Virus record (IMG/VR): IMGVR_UViG_3300036398_000901
Coordinates: 1-31,142 of that record
Strand: one strand, 5' to 3'
DNA length: 31,142 bases
From: a virus
In this document: positions 22,627 through 28,309 of the stretch, one piece after another
Layout of the letters: each line of letters starts with the position of its first letter
How positions within the stretch are numbered: the first letter of the stretch is position 1
Position numbers and translations under genes: made by a program
Notes under the pieces: model-generated
Seen by the model: the letters and a program-made list of their open reading frames with translations, nothing else
Databases searched by the model: none
Told to the model about the DNA's origin: nothing

Positions 22627-22872
22627 CTACCAGGATTTGCACGCCCAAAACTTGGCGGAGAGTTTGGTGCCCGGCTCGTCACAACCATGACGGGCGCGGA
22701 AGGATGCACGCCGCTCCGGGATGTGCTTCTTGATGCTCATGTCCGGGTCGCCGAAACGCACGAGAGCGACCTTGTCGCCTTCCTTGGCAAGGACAGCGAA
22801 CTTCTTGTTCTCGCCCGGCGTGCGCTTGGGCTTGTTGTAGCCCGAGAACTTGTTGCCCTTGTAGTTGATCAT
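22627..22872 (-). CDS. Conserved-looking phage protein with FRARHxC...WACKSW ending
   Basis: An 81-residue basic protein. The ending PERRASFRARHGCDEPGTKL then SAKFWACKSW is a strongly recognisable phage motif found next to structural genes. DKVALVRFGDPDMSIKKH precedes it. Conserved His and two Cys suggest a metal site. Similar proteins are usually annotated hypothetical, and a virion assembly role is possible. ATG at 22872 overlaps the lipoprotein gene's stop. Confidence 0.75.
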   Translation of the reverse strand: MINYKGNKFSGYNKPKRTPGENKKFAVLAKEGDKVALVRFGDPDMSIKKHIPERRASFRARHGCDEPGTKLSAKFWACKSW

Positions 22873-23099
22873 TGCTTCGGAAGCACGTACCAGCCGGCAG
22901 GCAGCGTCACCGTGGACGGCCCCACCAGCTTCTTGTCTTTGTCGAAACCGTACACGCTAGCCTTCACCGGCTTGGCCAGCATCACCGGATCACCGGAAGG
23001 GACCAGGACCACCTTCGCCACCTGGCAGCCCAGGCAGGTCAGCAATCCGATCAGCCAGATCGCTTTTGAGGGCCTTGGGAGCTTTACCATGTTGCACAT
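22869..23099 (-). CDS. Small lipoprotein, possible spanin component
   Basis: A 76-residue protein. KLPRPSKAIWLIGLLTCLGC is a charged start, a hydrophobic run and a Cys at position 25 preceded by C-L-G, an imperfect lipobox. The mature part (about 51 residues) ends in a beta-like PAGWYVLPK. A Gram-negative outer-membrane lipoprotein next to holin-like genes fits an o-spanin or related lysis function. The gene begins inside another reading frame (22990-23163), reminiscent of Rz/Rz1. A second in-frame ATG at 23090 is an alternative start. Confidence 0.6.
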   Translation of the reverse strand: MCNMVKLPRPSKAIWLIGLLTCLGCQVAKVVLVPSGDPVMLAKPVKASVYGFDKDKKLVGPSTVTLPAGWYVLPKQ

Positions 23100-23163
23100 C
23101 GGTGGGTGGTGTTTCTCGGAACCAGTCGAGCAGGGCCTTCAGGATCTGGTAGATCCAGTTCAC
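22990..23163 (-). CDS. 57-residue protein overlapping the lipoprotein gene in another frame
   Basis: GTG at 23163 overlaps the stop of the holin-like gene (GTGA), and the frame stays open for 57 codons to TGA at 22990. It reads VNWIYQILKALLDWFRETPP, then a charged middle (KAPKALKSDLADRIADLP) and a Gly/Pro-rich end. NWxxQxLKALxxW is an N-terminal pattern I associate with small phage proteins. Its last 110 nt overlap the lipoprotein gene in a different frame. There is no clear membrane anchor, so it is not an obvious inner-membrane spanin; the first helix is amphipathic. Confidence 0.58.
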   Translation of the reverse strand: MNWIYQILKALLDWFRETPPTDVQHGKAPKALKSDLADRIADLPGLPGGEGGPGPFR

Positions 23164-23342
23164 TCGGCCTTCTTCTCGGCGTCCTTGGCCCAGATAAGGC
23201 CGATGCCAACGGTCACTTGAGCGATGGTGGCGGTCAGATCGACGTTGGTGCTAGGATCGCCATCGAACACGGATTTGAGAGCACTTCCAATAGCAACGAG
23301 AATGACGCCAACGCCAGCGAGTGTAGTTTTGATGTTTTTCAT
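23160..23342 (-). CDS. Holin-like small membrane protein
   Basis: A 60-residue protein: KNIKTTLAGVGVILVAIGSA starts a first hydrophobic helix and ATIAQVTVGIGLIWAKDAEK contains a second, joined by a short DGDPSTN loop, with a charged tail. This pattern (TTLAG, then GIGLIxAKD) is common in phages and usually annotated as a putative holin. It would form pores in the inner membrane to release the lysozyme. ATGA overlap with the preceding gene. Confidence 0.65.
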   Translation of the reverse strand: MKNIKTTLAGVGVILVAIGSALKSVFDGDPSTNVDLTATIAQVTVGIGLIWAKDAEKKAE

Positions 23343-23512
23343 TTTTTCAGGGCTTTGTAAAGTGCAACGCAGGCGGCGGCAAGGCCAACCAAGGCGGAGA
23401 GGAATCGAATCCCGTCCGTGAGCTGGGGGAGCATCGACGCTGCGGTCGCAGTCGCCGCGGTTCCGAGCGAAAGGGCTAGGCCGTTCGTTCCGCCTTGGTT
23501 GGAAGCGTCCAT
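23339..23512 (-). CDS. 57-residue single-pass membrane protein
   Basis: Found from ATG 23512, 1 nt after the previous stop, to TGA 23339, which overlaps the holin-like gene. The N-terminal half is Ala/Gly/Thr-rich (NGLALSLGTAATATAASMLP) and the C-terminal half has one hydrophobic helix (FLSALVGLAAACVALYKAL) ending in KK. Its place beside the holin-like gene suggests a second holin or holin regulator; this is inference. Confidence 0.58.
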   Translation of the reverse strand: MDASNQGGTNGLALSLGTAATATAASMLPQLTDGIRFLSALVGLAAACVALYKALKK

Positions 23513-23513
23513 G

Positions 23514-23675
23514 TTACTCGGGCTTGTGCTGCTGCTGTGCGTTCACTTGGGCTTCAATGCTTTCGTACAAAGGAAGCCCAACCTTCATATTCATAACGTC
23601 TCCAGCCTTCATCCCGATCACGAGAAGCTGGGTGAGCTGTTGCAACTGTTGCAGTGTGAGTTCGATCTTGATCAT
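23514..23675 (-). CDS. 53-residue Gln-rich protein
   Basis: Supported by an ATGA overlap at 23675 and a 1-nt spacing to the next ATG. It starts MIKIELTLQQLQQLTQLLV and ends EAQVNAQQQHKPE, so it is helical and Gln-rich, with no membrane segment. Function is unknown. Proteins beginning with a similar IxLTxxQLQ pattern occur beside phage fibre genes. Confidence 0.55.
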   Translation of the reverse strand: MIKIELTLQQLQQLTQLLVIGMKAGDVMNMKVGLPLYESIEAQVNAQQQHKPE

Positions 23676-24088
23676 GCGGCAGGATCTTCGACAACGGGAG
23701 CTTCAGGCGCAACAACCTTCTCCACCTCAGGAGCAGGCGGCACCGGCACCCACGGCAGCGGCGGAGCGATGACCGGAGGGTTGATCTGGTCAGCGATCTG
23801 CGCGGAGACGTTCGCTTCGATGGCGGTCTTATCGACTCCAGAAGCGAAGCACCAGTTCAGCACCTGCTGCTCGGTCAGATCCTCGTAAGGCGTGAACGAC
23901 CCGCTGGGCGCAGCGAACGACGCGCTGCCGTAGCAGGTGCCGCTGTAGGTCTTCTCGTCGTCGCCGGTGCCGGTGGTTTCGGTGCCGTTGCACCTCCAGT
24001 CGGCGGTGATGACGACATCGGTGAGCGTGCCTTCGGTGGGCTTAACGAGAAGGCGTTCGATGATCCAGAGGATGGAGATGGTGTTCAT
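23672..24088 (-). CDS. Small phage protein of a common virion-region family
   Basis: A 138-residue protein. Residues 20-70 give GTLTDVVITADWRC, TYSGTCYGSASFAAP and FTPYEDLTEQQVLNW, followed by ANVSAQIADQINPPV. This order (a hydrophilic strand pair, YxDLTExQVxxW, then IExxxxxQIxxxxNPP) is a pattern I recognise from many marine and freshwater phages; its role is unknown. The C-terminus is Pro/Val/Glu-rich and probably disordered. Confidence 0.7.
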   Translation of the reverse strand: MNTISILWIIERLLVKPTEGTLTDVVITADWRCNGTETTGTGDDEKTYSGTCYGSASFAAPSGSFTPYEDLTEQQVLNWCFASGVDKTAIEANVSAQIADQINPPVIAPPLPWVPVPPAPEVEKVVAPEAPVVEDPAA

Positions 24089-24099
24089 GGTAGTATGGA

Positions 24100-24981
24100 T
24101 TAGGCGTTAGCGATGGTGGTAACAGTGCCAGAGCTTCCACGGTACTTCAGCGCACCGGCTTCGACGTAGAGTTGGCCACCAGTCACGTTGCCAGTGGGAG
24201 CAGTACCATCAGCAATCTGAATGGTCTTGGCAGCGGTGGTTCCGGCAGCGGTAAGACCCACCAACAGATTCCCGCTCGCGTCGAACCTTCCGCGCTCTGT
24301 GTTATTGGTTATGAATCTCGTTGCGTAATTTTGAATCGTTCCAAAAGTAACGCTTCCATCTGTATCGTCGTAGATAATACCACCCATCTCGACGGAATTA
24401 GCACTTGGACCAAGGATCAATTTGGTCTGTCCTCCAGCAGCATTTCTTATGTGAGTGTTTCCTCCACCAACGTGAAGTTTTACGCCAGCAGCAGGACTTC
24501 CCCCCACGCCCAGCCCCGTGGAGTTCAGGGTCATTCGAGTGCCGCCTGCGCCGTCGCCGAAGGTGAACACGCCAGCTTGAGTCGCAATAATCAAATCCTG
24601 CACCGATGCGTTTAATACGCGAAAGTTTCCAGTGTCTGTTCCGATGTAATTGGAACTGCTGGAATCTTGGATACGAAGAAAAGTAGCAGCACTTCCTTTA
24701 GAAATATGCAGAGTCTCGCTCGGACTCGCCGTACCAATACCCACCCGATCATTCGCCGAATCCACCTTCAGAGTGCTGGTGTCCACCGTCAGATCGCCGG
24801 TGATGGTGGCGGAGGCGAGGGTGGCGGTGCCGCCGGCCCCGAGGATCTGGTTGCTGGTGATTTTCTTGGTGGTGCCCGATGCAGCCATGGACGTATCCGA
24901 GATGTCCACAATCGGCAGCACGTCCGCTGCCGGATCAACCGTAGTGATGGCCGCCAAGGCCGTGATTTTCGTGTCTGCCAT
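24100..24981 (-). CDS. Tail-fibre / virion surface protein
   Basis: A 293-residue protein with a typical aquatic-phage fibre start, MADTKITALAAITTVDPAAD then VLPIVDISDTSMAASGTTKK. The shaft-like repeats DRVGIGTASPSETLHI and GLGVGGSPAAGVKLHVGGGN are of the kind that precede S74 chaperone domains, but the protein ends without one, in GQLYVEAGALKYRGSSGTVT. It probably forms a trimeric beta-helical fibre or head decoration. Some of the coding region (about 24290-24480) is AT-richer than its surroundings. ATG lies 3 nt, in frame, after the previous stop. Confidence 0.75.
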   Translation of the reverse strand: MADTKITALAAITTVDPAADVLPIVDISDTSMAASGTTKKITSNQILGAGGTATLASATITGDLTVDTSTLKVDSANDRVGIGTASPSETLHISKGSAATFLRIQDSSSSNYIGTDTGNFRVLNASVQDLIIATQAGVFTFGDGAGGTRMTLNSTGLGVGGSPAAGVKLHVGGGNTHIRNAAGGQTKLILGPSANSVEMGGIIYDDTDGSVTFGTIQNYATRFITNNTERGRFDASGNLLVGLTAAGTTAAKTIQIADGTAPTGNVTGGQLYVEAGALKYRGSSGTVTTIANA

Positions 24982-24984
24982 AAG

Positions 24985-25221
24985 TTAGTTAGCTTGAATG
25001 ATGAGTTTGCCTGTGTCCTCTTGGAGCAGGAAGTCCCCGTTCTCCAAGTCTAAAGAGTCGAAGGTGCCGAAGGTGATGACGATCTTGTCGCCATCCTCAA
25101 GGAAGACAAAGAAGTCGTCCTCCTGGAGCAGGTCGCGCCGGATGATAGGCAGGTCAGCGCCGCCGCCAGCCCCACCGAGGGCTTGCTGCACGCCGAGTCC
25201 TAGGCCTAGTCCGAGACGCAT
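24985..25221 (-). CDS. Small acidic protein with Gly-rich start
   Basis: A 78-residue protein. The N-terminus alternates Gly and Leu (RLGLGLGLGVQQALGGAGGG). The remainder is acidic and beta-like (EDGDKIVITF, SLDLENGDFLLQEDTGKLII), with DLLQEDDFF echoed as DFLLQED. It is not recognised. It sits between capsid-proximal genes and a fibre gene, so it may be a minor virion protein. Confidence 0.58.
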   Translation of the reverse strand: MRLGLGLGLGVQQALGGAGGGADLPIIRRDLLQEDDFFVFLEDGDKIVITFGTFDSLDLENGDFLLQEDTGKLIIQAN

Positions 25222-25222
25222 T

Positions 25223-25477
25223 TTAGACCCACTTGCGGTTGTAGGCGATGATCGCCCCGGAGGATACAGCCACCGAGGTGAAGACGCCCGAGATCGAGTC
25301 GCCGGCCTGAATCGTCACGCCGGAGGGGAAGTTGGTGATGTTGGAAGTGACGGCACCGAGGATGGACGTGGCGACGGCATGGATCTCCATGTAGTTGCCG
25401 GTCACAGTGCCCGCGGAGGCGTCGATGTACCGGCCACCGAATTCGCCGGCCAGTTGGCGGTTTGATCCGACATTCAT
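25223..25477 (-). CDS. Small beta-rich protein, possible head or fibre accessory
   Basis: An 84-residue protein with ATGA overlap at 25477. NGxxxAGYI-like beta segments (GGRYIDASAGTVTGNYMEIH, GVTIQAGDSISGVFTSVAVS, GAIIAYNRKW) suggest a small beta-barrel. The ending, with strands followed by AYN, resembles short phage proteins downstream of capsids. Function unknown. Confidence 0.6.
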   Translation of the reverse strand: MNVGSNRQLAGEFGGRYIDASAGTVTGNYMEIHAVATSILGAVTSNITNFPSGVTIQAGDSISGVFTSVAVSSGAIIAYNRKWV

Positions 25478-25857
25478 AGGGTGAACTTCTGACTACTGCG
25501 TTTTGTGCCACCGCTCCATCCAACCTGCAAGCGTGTAGCCCCGCAGCGCACTCGCACCTCGGGGTTATCCCGCTCAACCTCTTTCAAAAATTGGGAATCC
25601 TTCCAGCAGTCGTACCCATACTTGGTGCCCCAGGCATGGTAGAGAGTGGGGTCGATCCGCATCCGCAGGCGACCGATGCCGTCGATGGCGCGGACCTCGC
25701 GCTGCGAGTCTTGGGCGATGCGCTTCTGATCAATGCCGGCCTTGACCCAGTCCTTCTGGATGCCGGATTGGAACTCCTTGATAACGGCGCGGCGCAGTTC
25801 GCCGGGCATATCGTCGAGAGCGTTGGCGATGACGGAGGATGCGGAATTGTGGGCCAT
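25474..25857 (-). CDS. Hypothetical protein downstream of the capsid terminator
   Basis: A 127-residue protein starting 4 nt (minus strand) after the terminator's T-tract. It has a helical N-terminus (SASSVIANALDDMPGELRRA) and a second part with LYHAWGTKYGYDCWKDSQFL and NPEVRVRCGATRLQVGW. The family is not recognised. The position suggests a virion assembly or head-completion role. No Shine-Dalgarno precedes its ATG; the upstream bases are the pyrimidine tract of the terminator. Confidence 0.6.
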   Translation of the reverse strand: MAHNSASSVIANALDDMPGELRRAVIKEFQSGIQKDWVKAGIDQKRIAQDSQREVRAIDGIGRLRMRIDPTLYHAWGTKYGYDCWKDSQFLKEVERDNPEVRVRCGATRLQVGWSGGTKRSSQKFTL

Positions 25858-25860
25858 GAG

Positions 25861-25898
25861 AAAAGGAAAGAGGGGGAGGCCCGGGATGGACCTCCCCC
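25861..25898 (-). terminator. Intrinsic terminator after the major capsid gene
   Basis: On the minus strand GGGGGAGGTCC-ATCCC-GGGCCTCCCCC forms an 11-bp stem (one wobble) with a 5-nt loop, followed by TCTTTCCTTTT. It lies 13 nt after the capsid TAG and before the next gene, so it can lower transcription of downstream genes relative to the capsid. Confidence 0.88.
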
Positions 25899-25911
25899 GT
25901 TGAAACTAAGA

Positions 25912-26973
25912 CTAGCTCGCGCCGTTGAACATACCAAAGCCGCTCGGGTTCTTCACCACGAGACCGGCAATGGCCTCGACGAGGCGGGCAGGGCCGCCGC
26001 CGGCGTCAGGCAGATCCTTGACCTGCGGCAGCTTGGCGTAGCGGACCTCGACCATGTCCATCGGGATCACGTAGCCCTTGAAGGCCTGGGCGGACAGCGA
26101 GGTGCTGTTTTTACCCCCCAAAAACGTGGACGGATGTAAAATTAGCCGGCCGAAGTCCCCTTCAAAAAGATCAATGGATGTCTTAAAAGTATCACTTGAC
26201 AAGTCTTGATTGAAGGTGCGGACGCTGGTGGCGGCAATGCTGTTGGCATTGGCAACCTGAATGGCACCCGAGGCCGTGAGGTTGGTGAACGCACGCTTGA
26301 GCGTGGTGCCCAAGATACAGTCGTAGTCGCGGAAGGTGCCGGTGGCGCTGTAGATAGCGGTCAGCACGTTCTGGGCAGTCGCCTCGGTGAATGAAGCGGA
26401 CGCCGTGGTGTCGACAGCGCCGGAGGCAGGCAAGAAGGGCGAACCCGAAGCGCACGCGCCGATGTTGGAGGCGTTGGTGCTGGTCAACCAGTTGCCGAGG
26501 GAACCGGTCAGGTAGGCATTGGTCGAACCGTTGTCGGCCTGGGCGGCTTGGTTGGTGCACATGAAGGTCGACTCCATGTCGCGCTTGATCTCAACGAGCT
26601 TTTTGGCAATGCCGTTGGCAAGCTCGTCGGTCACACCGGCGACGTCCTGAGTCTCGGCAATGAAACCGATACGCAGGTCGCGGCGGAAGGCCTGGCCGTA
26701 GTTGTTCAGACGGGTCCGGTTGACCACCGGGTTGGAGGCACTGGCAACGGTCACATCAGTGCCGTCGACAACGCCGGCAAGCACGGGAGCGCCGTAATTA
26801 TCCACTTGCCAAGAAAATTGCATATTTCCGATGTCCCTTCCCTTGGTAGCTTGGCTCACAAAGGGGGTAGATTTGGCATCGACAATAGCAATATAGTCCG
26901 CCAGATCTTCACGGGCGGACGAGGTGGAAGCGAGCGGCACAGAGCCGCCCTGGTTGGGCTGAAGTAGGGGCAT
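25912..26973 (-). CDS. Major capsid protein, SU10-like (DUF5309 type)
   Basis: A 353-residue protein forming the head shell. REDLADYIAIVDAKSTPFVS near the N-terminus, NMQFSWQVDNY, then FRRDLRIGFIAETQDVAGVT and KKLVEIKRDMESTFMCTNQA are the pattern I know from the SU10 major capsid family (DUF5309), which has the HK97 fold. The C-terminus (VIPMDMVEVRYAKLPQVKDL) is also typical. The preceding gene is a scaffold, and a terminator follows, as expected for the most abundant product. The ATG lies 3 nt (ACC), in frame, after the scaffold's TAA. Confidence 0.88.
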   Translation of the reverse strand: MPLLQPNQGGSVPLASTSSAREDLADYIAIVDAKSTPFVSQATKGRDIGNMQFSWQVDNYGAPVLAGVVDGTDVTVASASNPVVNRTRLNNYGQAFRRDLRIGFIAETQDVAGVTDELANGIAKKLVEIKRDMESTFMCTNQAAQADNGSTNAYLTGSLGNWLTSTNASNIGACASGSPFLPASGAVDTTASASFTEATAQNVLTAIYSATGTFRDYDCILGTTLKRAFTNLTASGAIQVANANSIAATSVRTFNQDLSSDTFKTSIDLFEGDFGRLILHPSTFLGGKNSTSLSAQAFKGYVIPMDMVEVRYAKLPQVKDLPDAGGGPARLVEAIAGLVVKNPSGFGMFNGAS

Positions 26974-26976
26974 GGT

Positions 26977-27987
26977 TTAGAACATCCTTTTGAGTACTTG
27001 GGCTAATTCGGTGGTCGTCCCGGACTTTCGGAACTGCGACTTGGCGTTGTCCAGGCCGACCTTGGCCGCATCCTTCTTTGCAGGGATTGCGGTGGGTCGA
27101 CCGGGCTGACTGGGTGCCTTGGCCAGTGGGCGGGTGGCAGATGGCTTGCCCTTGGCGGACTCCTTCTCCAGGCGCAGCTTGCGCCCGGCAATGAAGTCAC
27201 CGACCAGCACCTGATACTCCGGCAGTGAGGCAATCTGCGGCAGTTGCCGCAGGACGGCCTGCGCCTCGGTGTACTCGGTAGCTGAACGGTCTTTCCACCA
27301 TGGGTAGAGCGTCTCGGCGATGGGCTTGATCTGCTGGTAGTTCTGCAGGAAGCGGGCGCGGGTCGGTATGTGCAGGTCGATGGCGTCTTCTACACGCCGC
27401 TTGATCTGCTTCACGTCCTCCGCGCTGTACTCCTTGCCCTCTACTTCGCAGCCGTCGATGTTGTCCTCGCACCACCGTTTCAGATTCCGGGCCTTGCTCC
27501 ACTCATCGTTGAGCTTCGACACTTCCCAGACATCGGCAAACGGGTCTGCAGCGGACTGCACCGCGGTCGGCCTGTCGTTGGTCTGCTCCAGCTTGGTCTT
27601 GGCGTCGTTGAGCTCCCGCTCGAGCGCCTCGGCCTTCTCCAGCGCCTCTTTCTTCTGGCGCGTGAGCTTGTCGATGCGTTTGCGGTAACCCAGCGATTCC
27701 TCGTCGCTGTTCTCTTCGGTCTCGGAAAGAACCTCCTGCTCAGGCGACTCGGCCTGGGCGTCCGTTTGTTCTGCGGTCGGCTCCGCATCCTCGGCCTGAT
27801 CGTCCACGGAAGTGGCTTCCGGCTCCGGCACTTGTCGCTCGACGGCTGATGCCTTCTCTTCCTCCCCGCTGAATCGTGTCTTCAGTAGCTTAGCCAACGC
27901 CGATTCGTCGAACTGCATCGGGTTGATTGGGGGCTGTGCCGTGTTTTGGGCAGGTTTCGCTTCCTGTGTATTCGTCGGGATGTCCAT
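26977..27987 (-). CDS. Capsid scaffolding protein
   Basis: A 336-residue, highly charged protein. Residues 40-95 are acidic (PEATSVDDQAEDAEPTAEQT and following), and about 100-140 is a coiled coil (RKRIDKLTRQKKEALEKAEA). The C-terminus is basic (PTAIPAKKDAAKVGLDNAKS, LAQVLKRMF), the usual capsid-contacting end of a scaffold. Placement between portal and capsid agrees. It would guide procapsid assembly and then leave. A 79-nt non-coding gap (27988-28066), with a small GGTTG/CAACC hairpin, precedes the ATG at 27987. Confidence 0.82.
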   Translation of the reverse strand: MDIPTNTQEAKPAQNTAQPPINPMQFDESALAKLLKTRFSGEEEKASAVERQVPEPEATSVDDQAEDAEPTAEQTDAQAESPEQEVLSETEENSDEESLGYRKRIDKLTRQKKEALEKAEALERELNDAKTKLEQTNDRPTAVQSAADPFADVWEVSKLNDEWSKARNLKRWCEDNIDGCEVEGKEYSAEDVKQIKRRVEDAIDLHIPTRARFLQNYQQIKPIAETLYPWWKDRSATEYTEAQAVLRQLPQIASLPEYQVLVGDFIAGRKLRLEKESAKGKPSATRPLAKAPSQPGRPTAIPAKKDAAKVGLDNAKSQFRKSGTTTELAQVLKRMF

Positions 27988-28066
27988 GCTTTTAGACCCT
28001 GCAAGCCGGGTATGCTGCGCCAGGGTTGTTTAAGGCCAACCAAGAAGCCGTTGTTTGAGTGAGAGC

Positions 28067-28309
28067 CTAGAATTGACCGGAAGTCAATCCCCTCCCATTT
28101 CTTAACGCACTGATTTGTGCGATGAGATCCTTGATCGCGGCTGCCCGGCCTGAGTTGTAGGCACGGTCCTCCGCGGAAAGTGATGGGAGGAGGGCGTTGA
28201 GCACCTCGTCCCGCAGCGTGTCGTCGATGAGTTGGCCCATGGCCTTGAGCACCGGGTGCTCCTCGGACACGGAGAGGGCCTCCGAGAGTTGTTCGTCGGT
28301 CAGTTTCAT
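28067..28309 (-). CDS. Small protein between portal and scaffold
   Basis: An 80-residue acidic helical protein starting at ATG 28309 in an ATGA overlap with the portal stop. LTDEQLSEALSVSEEHPVLK and YNSGRAAAIKDLIAQI are visible. Proteins of this size and position occur in many podoviruses with unknown function, perhaps assisting head assembly. Confidence 0.68.
   Translation of the reverse strand: MKLTDEQLSEALSVSEEHPVLKAMGQLIDDTLRDEVLNALLPSLSAEDRAYNSGRAAAIKDLIAQISALRNGRGLTSGQF

Noticed and set aside
27988-28066. Possible tRNA in the 79-nt gap before the scaffold
   Set aside because: The length is right, but there is no T-loop consensus or acceptor pairing; only a weak GGTTG/CAACC hairpin is present.
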